This document shows positions 11,191 through 21,245 of a stretch of DNA of 64,000 nt, piece after piece. Origin of the DNA: Desmodus rotundus (taxonomy: Eukaryota; Chordata; Mammalia; Chiroptera; Phyllostomidae); assembly GCF_022682495.2 (NCBI RefSeq), contig NC_071388.1, forward strand, positions 11,127,171-11,191,170, in the 5' to 3' direction. Below the pieces are notes generated by a model, which saw nothing but the letters and a program-made list of their open reading frames with translations, was not told the DNA's origin and made no database searches. The position numbers were made by a program, and so were the translations under genes. How positions within the stretch are numbered: the first letter of the stretch is position 1; each line of letters starts with the position of its first letter.

Positions 11191-12744
11191 TTGATGACAA
11201 TTCCTACACCCCCTTCTCAGTGGGTGGGGGCATGGGGGTTGGACCAGCAAGAGAACTTCAGCCCACCAGGCACGGCCATTGGATGAAACTGAGGGAATGT
11301 GACCTGACTGACAACAATCAGTGTGTGTCTTCCCCGGACTTGAATCTGGAGCAGACACAGCTGGTGACCAAAGGCAGAGATGACAGACCACGTTGGTGGC
11401 ACCCGCAGGTCCCAAATCAGACTCGTCCCTGTCCTTCAGGGTGCTAGCTCTCCCTTCAATAGAGTGAGGAGGGCCGCTCAACGATTCAGCCAGTCCCCAC
11501 TTGCTTTGGAATAAGAAGTGGCTTCTGTCTCTTGCAATGAGCTCTTCTAACTGACATCTGAGGCTCATAAACCGAGTTAGGAGAGAAGATACATGGAATG
11601 GGTGAGAAGGCAGCACACTGAGGTGCTGTCCTCTGACAATCAGGAGTGGGTGTTGCACCCTGGGGGCAATGATGCCCTCAAGGTGGGCAGTGGAGGCAGT
11701 GGCATTTACAGGAACAGCAGGTGAAACTTTCCAGTTTTCTGATGTCTGTCTGATCACATGGCATTCCTTTCCTGTCCCCAAAACAAAGGAGTGAGGACAG
11801 ACTCTGTGTATGAGTGACTGGATTCTGGATGTTGCACTGGGACAGTTTCAAGGCTCCCCCCTCTCTGCCTTGGGTGCCCCGAGTCTGGGTGGGCTGGTGA
11901 GAAGGCTCAGTGCTCCCTCCTTTGGTGCAGGGGAGATTCAGACCAAAAACGCCCGGCCCTCAGCAGGAACGCTCCTCCTGGCCCACCCCAACCACATCAG
12001 AAGGCCAGGCTGGTCTCCATTCTCTGCCCTCCACAGCCATTTTGGAGACTGCTTGGTCTTTACATCCACTGAAGGCATCACAGGAAGGTTTGGGGAATGA
12101 ATGGGGTTTAGGAAGATGTTCCTTCAGCACCCCATGCTGTGGAGATGGTCAGGGTGACTCCACATGGGACTGATGGAGCTGAATGTGTGAGGGACCTTCC
12201 AAAAGGTTGTGTGGGACCCAGGGGTGAGGCCCAAAAGAGACCGCCCCTGGTGGAGGGGGAGGGTTGGTTTGTCTATGGTCCAACCTCTGCCAGCTCAAAA
12301 GGGGTTATTCGAGTCAAGGAAGAACTTCCAAATCCCGTTTTCCCCTGGGCTCTGTGTTTGTTGGACTCCCTGCCTTAAATGTCAAACAAAGCTTCGTTTT
12401 GTTCGGACACTTGTGTGTTGTGGAGTTTCTGTAGGAGGCTGTAGGAGGCTGAGCCAGAAGGTTGAGCCAGGAGGCTGGCCCTCAGGTTCTCAGGACATCT
12501 TACCCCACAGGGACCTGTCCAGGACAATGTTCCCGGCCCTCATGATAATCATGGTACAGATCACATTTGGCCAGTGTGTGGATCCTGAGGGCGGGACTGG
12601 CTTGCATCGAGGCATCACTCCACATGTTTGCACCTCCCCAGCAGGCATGGTGGCTGTGTGACTCCATGGGATGAAGGGGCAGCATGGTCGAGTCCACCCA
12701 AGTCCTTGGGCCATTAAGAAGGCTACTATAAAAAAAAAAAAAGA

Positions 12745-14195
12745 ATAAGGCTAGTATAAAAAGTGAGAAAATTACAAGTGCTGGCAAGGATGTGGAGAAT
12801 GGGGACCCCTGTGCAGTGTAGATGGGATTGTTAAAAGGGAAAACCACTATGGAAAACAGTATGACCATTAAAAATAGAACTACCATATGATTCAGCAACT
12901 TCACTTCTAGGTATAATTCAAAGGAATGAGAGCAGGTTGGGAAGAGATATGTATTTGCACGCCCAAGTTCATTGCCACACAACCAAGAAGTAGAAGACAT
13001 GCAAGTGTTGAGGATGGATGAATGAAGAAACCACATGTGGTACATACATACAATGGAGCAGCCTTAACATGGAAAGCAATCCCAGCCCGTGTTACAGTGT
13101 GGACATTAAGCCGAGTGCAATCACCCAGTCACAAAGAGACAAATGCTGCATGAGTCCACTTACATGGGGAATCTCAAGTAGTACCGTTCATAGAAACAGA
13201 GTGCAGAGTGGTGGTCACCCATGCTTGGGGAAAGGGGGACAGGGTTTTCATTTAATGGGTGTAGAGTTTTCGATTTACAAGATGAGAAGTTTTCAAAGCT
13301 GCTTGTACAACAAGGTGAATGTTGGAAACCCCACTGAACTATGGACTTACACTTAAGATGGTGAATTTCATGTGATGTGTTATTTTCACAGTTGAACAGA
13401 GATAATGACAACTCCAAACATGGGAGAGGAAGGAGACAAACTGGATCTCTCCACACATTGCTGGTGGAAATGTGAAGAGACATAGCCACTCTGGGTAACA
13501 GGTCTCAGTTTTGTAAAAATGGAATGTTCACATATAATACAATCCACCGTTGTACTCCCGGGCACTTATCTCACAGAGATGAGAACTTAGGTTTTCCCCA
13601 AATCCTGAACACAGTACTTCCTGTAACAGACACACCGATGTTTATTTCTAACCACCCAAACTGCCAGATAGCCCTAACGTGCCTCAGCGGGAATGGCAGG
13701 CAAAGTGTGCTGCATCCCTGCGGGATCTCACTGGACAGTAAGAGTGATCGGGCTACTGACACATGGGACGATGGGAGAGATCAGAGACAAATGCCCAGCA
13801 ATAAAAGCTGATCCCAGAGACCATACGCTGTGTAAGTATATGACTACATAACGTGTATGGGAAAGCAAAACCTCAGAGACAGAGCAGAGAGCTGTGGCAG
13901 TGGGTGGCAGTGCGCAGGAAGAGGCAGCACGAGGGAACCTCCGTGTGGATGGAAGAGTCCCGAGTCTGGGTGGAGGCAGCGGTCACATGCGTGTGCACCA
14001 TGGTGACAGGACGTGAGACTACAGCTGCACGTGTTGCATGTCACCACACTCAACGGGGACTGTGCTTATGGAAGATGCCCCACAGGGGGAGTGGGAGCAC
14101 GGGTGAGTCGGGCTTCTCTGCACTATGGTTAAAGTTTCCCTGTGAATGTACCAGTATTTCAAAATGAAAGCTTGCATTTTAAAAAACGGTAATTA
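12745..14195 (+). mobile_element. Two adjacent L1M-type LINE 3' relics, plus strand (U1 right inner arm)
   Basis: Inverted counterpart of 2800-4165. The first relic (to about 13400) has ACAAGTGCTGGCAAGGATG, GAACTACCATATGATTCAGC, GGATGAATGAAGAAACCAC and AGTCACAAAGAGACAAATGC. The second has CTCTCCACACATTGCTGG, CACTCTGGGTAACAGG, GGGCACTTATCTCACAGAGA and CAATAAAAGCTG. There is no ORF. An A-rich stretch near 12731-12743 and a doubled GGCTA.TATAAAA occur here and in unit 3 but not in unit 2. Confidence 0.7.
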
Positions 14196-15570
14196 TTCCT
14201 GTGTTTAACGCTATTGAAGTGACATCATTGAATATGTATTGGGAATTCAAGTAAAACTTCAGCTTTGGTCACAGAAGGAGACAATGCAATATGCCTGTTT
14301 TGTGTGAATGTCTCAGAAACTTTGCAATTCAGCCTTGGGCAGCCTGTCAGCATCCAGCTCTGGGCTGCTGCCCTGTGGCCAGTTTCACACTGGAAATTGT
14401 CACTGTTAGTGGGGAGCACAAACTTCTGATGAGCTTCCCATCAGGGCTCTGGGACCCTCAGGAATAATTTAGCACTTAGTTCAACCCAGAGGCCATGTGT
14501 TGGCTCAGGAGGACATTGCACAGGTGTACTTGATGATCCTAATAACTTAACAGGGGACACATTGCACCTGGGACAGCAGCTCAGGTGCCTGTGGACATGC
14601 CAGGCTGAGTCCCTGTACACAGGCAATTTCCAGCTTGGATAACAAAGTGGCTGGTGCCCAGAGGGAGATGAAGTCACTCAGCCCCTCCTCATAACCCCGA
14701 TTCCTGCCATTGCTGTTCAGCACAGCTGAGAGCCACCCACCTGCACGGGGCCTGCGGAGACCAGCTGTGGTAAGGATGCTGCTGTGACTGGCGGCTCAGG
14801 GTAGCAAGGAGATAGTAAGTGTTTTCCAGAATTTCTGCCGTGTTATTCTCATCTTTCCAAATGTGAACTCAGTCTTATAGCCGTGTTCCCCTCTGTTTCA
14901 GCTTTCTTCTTTGTGTTCAGTTCTTATGTACAACCAGGCTTTTTATAAATACCAGCTTTAAGAATTTCTTGTTCATTTGGTCTTTTCTTTTTTACTGATT
15001 AATTTCCCATTTTTTAAAGTTTCCTCCTTTTTAAGTATCTTCTTTGTCTTCATGGTTATTCTCATTTTTCTTCCTTACATGGATTTCAAAGAGTCTCCCA
15101 ACATAGACTGAGACATTTTTTGTTAGTTTATTATGTCCCTCACACATACTGGACTAGAGACTGCGATGCAGTAGGAGTTGGTTCCCTGGTCTGCCCTGGG
15201 CGCTCTCTCTGACCAGCCCTCTGTGGCCCTTCACCACCTAAGGGCTCGTCCCAACGCTCAGCTGTGTCCAGTCCTTGCTTCTCTTTTTGGGTTGCACATT
15301 CTGTTTGGTTTTTATTCACCTGTTTTCTGGGCCTAATTTAAATACTTGACAGTGTTTTACTTCTTTAAGTACACGTACCCCTTTTCCTTACCAATAATTA
15401 TGTCGTTTTCTACATTGTTCTATTTTTCTGCTTCTGTGACATGTATCTGTCCTTCATCCTGCTAGTTACTGTCTCTCAGGCTTTTGCTACTGTATGATAT
15501 ATTCAGAAGAATAATTGTTCTTTTTCCTTCCTCATTTACTTTTTTTAATACTTCTGTGTAGTATCTTTTC
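14196..15570. other. Upstream flank of V1R copy 2 (no gene seen)
   Basis: Holds a GC-richer part (14230-14800) and a T-rich part (14830-15570). Donor-like GTAAGG near 14772 and GTAAGT near 14815 could end a non-coding 5' exon for the receptor, but the evidence is only the donor consensus. No coding sequence is recognised. Confidence 0.4.
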
Positions 15571-15770
15571 ACCCTGGCTGGTGTGGTTTAGTGGATTAGG
15601 CACTGGCCTGCAAACCAAAGGGTCACCGGTTTGATTCCTAGTCAGGGCACATGCCTGGGTTTCAGGCCAGGTCCCCAAGAAGTGGAGCATGAGAGGCAAC
15701 CACACATTGATGTTTCTCTCCATCTCTTTCTCCCTCCCTTCCCCTCTCTAAAATAAATAAAAAAAATTTA
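15571..15770 (+). mobile_element. VES-type tRNA-derived SINE, plus strand
   Basis: The head is ACCCTGGCTGGTGTGG, a Pol III B-box-like GGTTTGATTCC lies at 15628-15638, then GTCAGGGCACATGCCTGGG, AGAGGCAACCACACATTGAT, a CT-rich stretch and an A-rich tail. It sits about 0.26 kb before the receptor ATG and is shared with every unit. Confidence 0.88.
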
Positions 15771-15969
15771 AAGTCTACTATATTTCAGGCTAAATTCTCT
15801 TGCATCCCCTAATCCATTCTGCATACCTGAATTTGAAGTTATGTTTCTGGCAAATAACTTTCTTCTGCTTAGCGCTTGATATTACATTTCCTTTACATTT
15901 ATATATCCCTGCAACCTGACAAACTATTTCTCAGTCTTAATTGCTATCAGTGTTTACGTTCATAGTCAA

Positions 15970-15983
15970 TTATTTGTCTCTAG
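15970..15983 (+). other. Predicted splice acceptor of V1R copy 2 coding exon
   Basis: TTATTTGTCTCTAG with its AG at 15982-15983; the ATG follows 45 nt into the exon. An in-frame TGA sits two codons before this ATG, which fixes the start of this copy. Confidence 0.55.
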
Positions 15984-16028
15984 GACGTGCGGTCCTGGCC
16001 TGGAAGATCTCAGAGAGACTGACGCACC

Positions 16029-16955
16029 ATGATTTCCGGTGACGCCCTGTTTGGGGCCTTCCTCACCATGCAAACTGGTGTTGGTTTCCTGGGGAACTCC
16101 TTGCTCTTTGCTTTATACATGTACGCCCTCACTGTCCCCCGTAAGAAGAAGCCCGCTGATGGGATCCTTGCCCACTTAACTTTGGCTAACGCCCTGACCC
16201 TCGTGTTCAGAGGGCTTCCAAATATAATTAATGCCTTTGGGATGAGGCCTGAGATAGGCGACGCCGGGTGTAAAACAGTGCTCTACATTCAGAGAGTTAC
16301 GCGGAGTATTTCTCTGTACACCACCTCCCTCCAGAGCACGTTCCAGGCGGTGACCATTGCTGCCAGTGGCTGTAAATGCGTCTGGCTCAAGAACAAAATC
16401 TCTTTGCTCCTTCAACCCTCCTTATTTCTCTGCTGGATCATCAACATGGTCGTCTATTCTGTGATTATCTTAAAAACTGTGGCCAACAGGAATACCACTG
16501 ATGTGACATCTGGGTACTACAGTCCTTTTTGTAAGGTGAGTAGCTATGATCACCGGGTAGCAGTGACATTTCTCAGTACAGTGTGCATTCAGGATTTCCT
16601 CTTTCTCTCCCTGATGGCCTGCAATAGCATCTACATGGTAATTGTCCTTTACAGGCACCACAAGAAAGCCCAACACATCCGCAGCAGCGTCTGCTCTTCA
16701 CGAGTCTCTCCTGAACACAGAGCTACGCATGTCATTCTCCTGCTGGTTTGCACTTTTATCTTCTTTTACTTGACCAACAGCTTTCTTACTGCTTATTCAC
16801 AATTTGGAAATAAGAGGACTTGGCAACTGGAGAACGTTAATAACTTTATTTCTTCATGTTACCCAACCATCTGTCCTTTCATACTGATTAAAAATGAGAA
16901 TAGAGTTTCCGGACTGAATTTCATCAATAAGAGGACCAGAACTTTTTCTTCTTAA
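16029..16955 (+). CDS. Vomeronasal type-1 receptor (V1R), copy 2, intact, 308 aa
   Basis: Predicted seven-pass pheromone receptor. Approximate topology: TM1 8-34, loop 1 TVPRKKKPADG 35-45, TM2 46-67, TM3 82-109, TM4 127-150, extracellular loop 2 151-178, TM5 179-207, loop 3 208-232, TM6 233-257, TM7 272-288, tail to 308. Cys81 and Cys168 are placed for the extracellular disulfide; the NTT sequon is at 155-157; RH at 209-210 and SPEHRATH at 227-234 are the V1R intracellular motifs; PTICPF is in TM7. An upstream in-frame stop proves the MIS start. There are no frameshifts or internal stops. The tail ends RTRTFSS, shared with copy 1 and unlike copies 3 and 4. An ATTAAA lies at 16961-16966, just after the stop, but is probably too close to serve as the poly(A) signal. 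The ortholog is not assigned. Confidence 0.96.
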   Translation: MISGDALFGAFLTMQTGVGFLGNSLLFALYMYALTVPRKKKPADGILAHLTLANALTLVFRGLPNIINAFGMRPEIGDAGCKTVLYIQRVTRSISLYTTSLQSTFQAVTIAASGCKCVWLKNKISLLLQPSLFLCWIINMVVYSVIILKTVANRNTTDVTSGYYSPFCKVSSYDHRVAVTFLSTVCIQDFLFLSLMACNSIYMVIVLYRHHKKAQHIRSSVCSSRVSPEHRATHVILLLVCTFIFFYLTNSFLTAYSQFGNKRTWQLENVNNFISSCYPTICPFILIKNENRVSGLNFINKRTRTFSS

Positions 16956-17264
16956 AGTAAATTAAATGACCCAATGAACACTCCTCAGCATTGGTCTTCA
17001 CGATAAGATTCATTGATACGGGCCCAGAGTCAGGTGCTTATCATGGTTTAAGGGATATATTTAGTCCCCACTGTGCTAACAGGGAGTAAAATCAATGCAG
17101 TGTCAATTTATGAAACATTTTAGACATTAAATGTAGTGTTTAGAGTGGAAGACTATTATATATTGTTTAACCTTTAAAGCGATAACATATGTAATGTATG
17201 GTGTTTTGTAATATAGGAAACATTTTACAATCTTAAAATTGTAAAAAATTTTTTCTCTCTTTGA
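16956..17264. other. 3' flank of V1R copy 2
   Basis: AT-rich, no coding content. It contains ATTAAA hexamers near 16961 and 17126 that might act in 3' end formation; neither has a clear downstream GU-rich element. Confidence 0.4.
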
Positions 17265-19145
17265 TTTGATTTTTAAGTGCATTTTATTGATTATACTATT
17301 ACAGCTGTCCCATTACTCCTCTTCTTTATTCCCCTGGGCACTGCACACCTCGTCCCACCAGCATTGCCCCCCTTAGTTCATGCCCATGGGTCGTACATGT
17401 AAGTTCTTTGGCTTCTCCACCTCCTATACTACTCTTACCCTCCCCCTGTCTATTTTGCACATACCATTTATGCTTCTTATTCCCTCCACCTCTTCCTCCA
17501 TTCTCCCCACCTCCCTCCCCGCTGATAACCCTCCATGTGATCTCCATTTCTTCCATTCTGTTCCTAGTTCTAGTTGTTTATTTAGTTTTTGGTTTTGTTT
17601 ATTTTATGTTCAGGTGTTGACAGTTGTGAGTTTGTTGTCATTTTACTGTTCACAGTTTGAGCTTTTTCTTAGATAAGTCCCTTTAACATTTCATGTAATA
17701 AGGGCTTGGTGATGATGAACTCCTTTAATTTGACCTTATCTGGGAAGCACTTTATCTGCCCTTCCATTCTAAATGATAACTTCACTGGATAGAGTCATCT
17801 TGGGTGTAGATCCTTGCCTTTCATGACTTGGAATACTTCTTTCCAGCCTCTTCTTGCCTGCAAGGTTTCTTTTGAGAAATCCGCTGATCGTCTTATGGGA
17901 ACTGCTTTGTAGGTAACTGTGTCCTTTTCTCTTGCTGCTTCTAAGATCCTCTCCTCTTTAATCTTGGGTAAGGTAATTTTGATGTGCCTTGGTGTGTGCT
18001 TCCTTGAGTTGCACTTCTTGGGGACTCTCTGAGCTTCCTGGACTTCCTGGAAGTCTGTTTCCTTTGCCAGATTGGGGAAGTTCTCCTTCATTATTTGTTC
18101 AAATAAGTTTTCAAATTCTTGCTCTTCCTCTTCTCTTCTGGCATCTGTATGATTGGAATGTTGGAATGTTTAAAGTTGTTCTGGAGGTTCCTCAGCCTCT
18201 CCTCAGTGTTTTGAACTCTTGTTTCTTCATTCTGTTCTGGTTGAATGTTTATTTCTTGCTTCTGCTCCAAATCCTTGATTGGAGTTCTGGTGTCCTTCCC
18301 TTCACTGTTGTTTCCCTGTATATGCTCCTTTCTTTCCCTTTCTCTAGCCTTCATTTCCTCCTTCATCTTGTGACTGAACTCAATCATGTCTGTGAGCATC
18401 CTGATTACCAGTGTTTTGAACTCTGCCTCTGACAGGTTGGCTTTCTCTTCCTCACTTAGTTCTATTTTGGGGACTTTGATCTGTTTCCATTTGGGCCATA
18501 TTGTTTTGTCTCAGTGGGCCTGTTAGGTAGTAAGGGATGGAGCTTTAGGTGTTTGCCAGGGGTGAGGGGTTGAAAAGGTACAATGCCTCTTGCTCAGCTC
18601 GGTGCCGGCTTTCAGTCACCTCCCCCGCTACCCACAAGAAAATTGGGCCCTTCTGGTGTTGATTCCTGCGTAGGTGATGGGTGTGTGTACATTCTAGGGC
18701 CCTATGGGTCTCTCCAAGGGAACCTCCTGTGAGGCTGGGAAGTTCTCCCACCACCACAACCCCCACAGCTTTTAACAGCCAGAGGTGTTTGAAGCTTTAT
18801 CCCCCTGTACTGGAACCCTGGGTTGCCTGGTTTGTCCTGCTCCTGTTTTTATTCCTGGCATATCCACTGGCAAATGTGGGAAATCCAGTCCTCCAGCCAC
18901 CACCTGCCCACCCCAGTCCACTGTGGCCTTGCAGTGAGTGCTCTGAACTCTGGGTGCCCAGTCACCCCCGACCCCCATATCAGTCTGGATGAATGTTTCT
19001 TCTTCAAGTCCTTGGTTGTAGGACTTGCATACAGTTCTATTTTCTGGCAGTCCTGGTTACTTTTGTTTTTAAATTGTTGTTGTCCTTGTTTTGGTTGCAC
19101 GTGGAGGCAAAGTGTGTCTACCCAAGCCTCCATCTTGGCTGGAAG
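17265..19145 (-). mobile_element. HAL1 (half-L1) retrotransposon downstream of V1R copy 2
   Basis: On the minus strand, a 5' UTR-like region begins near 19145 with an AAGATGGAGG motif (L1-type YY1 site). ORF1 starts near 18399 (a highly charged, coiled-coil-like N-terminus, then NFPNLAKETDFQEVQEAQRV, TPRHIKITLPKIKEERIL, AAREK and YPAKLS). After ORF1 comes a purine-rich 3' UTR ending at the T-rich left edge. No ORF2 is present, so HAL1 rather than L1. ORF1 is broken by a frameshift near 18091 and by a TGA near 17795 (a CGA to TGA change; unit 2's homologous copy keeps CGA). No convincing target-site duplication was found. Confidence 0.75.
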
Positions 19146-19390
19146 GACTTTATATATTCAATCTAAAGAACAAAATAAACAAAACAGAAACATCGAATAC
19201 CAACTGTAATTAAAAACTCAAATATTATTAACCCCCACCCCTGACTCTGTGAGGGCGATTATCCCTTTGATGACAAAGAGAGTAAGTGTTTTAAACAACT
19301 GGAAATTAACTCTTCCCACCTCCCCCGGCTCCCTCCTTCAGGAAAGCAGCTGATGCCATGTATGAGAAACTCAGGGCCAAGGGTGTGGGT

Positions 19391-19780
19391 TTCGTCCCTC
19401 CCGCCTCTCCCCTCTCGTCCCTCTCTCCTGTCTCTCCTCTGCCTCCTCCTTTCTCTCTCTTTTCTTTCTCCTCTCTCTTTACTCTCTGCACTCTGGGCTC
19501 TCTGAGGTAGTGACTTCTCTCTTTCCTGTTTTCCTCTTTTTCTACTCTCTTCTCTTTTTCTCTCAGTCTATCCTCTCTCTTCTCTAACTTTTCTTTCCTC
19601 TCATTTCTCTCTCTGTTCTCTTTTATCTCTCTCCTCTCTCCTTTTTCTTCTCTCTTTCTTTCCTGTCTTTCTCATCTCTTTTATCTTATTCCCTCTCTCT
19701 ACTCCCTCTTTCCTCTCACTTTTATTTCTCATCTTTATTTTTCTTTCTCCTTTTATATCTACTCTCTCTTTTCTCTGTTG
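19391..19780. repeat. CT-rich polypyrimidine tract (U1)
   Basis: About 390 bp with nearly all C and T on the plus strand, built from TCTC, TTTC and CCTCT blocks. Frames on the minus strand read as Lys/Arg/Glu-rich low-complexity peptides and are not genes. Length and internal blocks differ between units. Confidence 0.85.
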
Positions 19781-19850
19781 GTATTCTGAAGGCAGATGTA
19801 CACTCAGGAAATCCAAGCTCAGTCAACTACCTGGGGAACCTGAGGCAAGT

Positions 19851-21245
19851 TATTTTAACACAGGAAAAGTTACCATGTTTTAAAATGCAAGCTTTCATTT
19901 TGAGATAATGGTACATTCACAGGGAAACATAACAGTAGTTCACAGAAGCCCCACTCACCCGTCCTCCCGCTCCCCCTGTGGGGCATGTTCCATAAGCACA
20001 GTCCCGGTTGAGTGTGGTGACATGTGACACGTGCAGCTGTAGTCTCACGTCCTGTCACCACGGTGCACACACATGTGACCGCTGCCTCCATCCCGACTCA
20101 GGACTCTTCCATCCACACGGAGGTGTCCCTTGTGCTGCCTCTTCAGGCACACGTCTTCCCACTGCCTCGGCTCTCTGCTCTCTGTCGTGTTACTTTCCCA
20201 AGCATGTTATGTAGTCTTATAGTTATGCAGCTTATAGTCTCCTGGAGCAGCTTTTATCGCTGGGCATTTGTCTCTGATCTCTCCCATCGTCCCATGTGTC
20301 AGTAGCCCGATCACTCTTACTGTCCAGTGAGATCCTCACAGGGATGCAGCACACTTTGCCTGCCATTCCTGCTGAGGCATGTTAGGGCTGTCTGGCAGTT
20401 TGGGTGGTTAGAAATAGACATCAGTGTGTCTGTTACAGGAAGTACTGTGTTCAGGATTTGGGGAAAACCTAAGTTCTCATCTCTGTGAGATAAATGCCCG
20501 GGAGTACACGGTGGATTGTATGATATGTGTACATTCCATTTTAACAGAACTGAGACCTGTTTCCCAGAGTGGCTATGTCTCTTCACATTTCTACCGGCAA
20601 TGTGTGGAGACATCCAGTTTCTCTCCATCCTCTCCCATGTTTGGAGTTGTCATTATCTCTGTTCAACTGTGAAAATAACGCATCACATGAAATTCACCAT
20701 CTTAAGTGTAAGTCCATAGTTCAGTGGGGTTTCCAACATTCACCTTGTTGTGCAAGCAGCTTCGAAACCTTCTCATCTTGTAAATCGAAAACTCTACACC
20801 CATTAAATGAAAACCCTGTCCCCTTTCCCCCAAGCATGGGTGACCATCATTCTCCGCTCTGTTGCTGTGAAAGGTACTACTTGAGATTCCCCGTATAAGT
20901 GGACTCATGCAGTATTTGTCCCTTTGTGACTGGGTGATTGCACTCGGCTTAATGTCCACACTGTAACACGGGCTGGGATTGCTTTCCATGTTAAGGCTAC
21001 TCCGTTGTATGTATGTACAGCATGTGGTTTCTTCATTCATCCATCTACGGACACAAGTTTCCCACTCCTTGGCTGTTATGCATTGTGCTGCTATGACGCC
21101 ATTGTGCAAACATCTCTTCAAGTGCTACTTTCAGTTCCTCCAAAATGACCTAAAAGTGAAGTTGTTGAATCATATGGTAGTTCCCGTTTTAATTTGGGGG
21201 GAATGATTACACTCTCCCATGGTGGTTTTAACATGTCATGGTCCC
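19851..21245 (-). mobile_element. L1M relic pair, minus strand (U2 left inner arm)
   Basis: Direct copy of 2800-4165 and inverted match of 29812-31245. Its left neighbour is the CT tract instead of inverted receptor DNA, so a junction lies near 19850 at AACACAGGAAAAGTTACC. Confidence 0.7.

Larger units (their letters stand above)
4166..12744 (+). repeat. Core of tandem unit 1 (palindrome spacer)
   Basis: 8.6 kb segment repeated directly at 21246-29811, 38316-48750 and 57276-64000. Recognisable repeats are listed separately. The stretches 4170-6010, 6150-8400 and 11190-12740 contain no feature I can name: they are moderately GC-rich with many short overlapping ORFs on both strands, and those ORFs stay open or break haphazardly between copies. 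A short TG run lies near 7913-7928. Marker differences: this copy has a single CCCTGGACCCCTG block near 7829, where the other three have it twice in tandem. Confidence 0.85.
12745..16990. repeat. Right arm of the large inverted repeat (contains V1R copy 2)
   Basis: Inverted match of 1-4165, covering the L1M pair, upstream flank, VES SINE, splice acceptor, receptor and about 30 bp of 3' flank before the left arm leaves the window. Confidence 0.9.

Noticed and set aside
11125..11781. 218-aa minus-strand ORF, also open at 28215-28871
   Set aside because: No recognisable domain or codon signal; it overlaps a MIR-like SINE, and the unit 3 copy has a frameshift. It stays open in unit 2 because that stretch is almost identical.
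15571..15650. Possible tRNA gene
   Set aside because: The A- and B-box-like sequences belong to the tRNA-derived head of a VES SINE; no cloverleaf with a proper anticodon arm follows, and the CT/A-rich tail is SINE-like.
17265..19145. Full-length autonomous L1
   Set aside because: ORF1 passes directly into a 3' UTR with no ORF2, and the element is under 2 kb, so HAL1 fits better.
19306..19816. Lys/Arg/Glu-rich minus-strand ORFs
   Set aside because: They are simply translations of the CT-rich tract.
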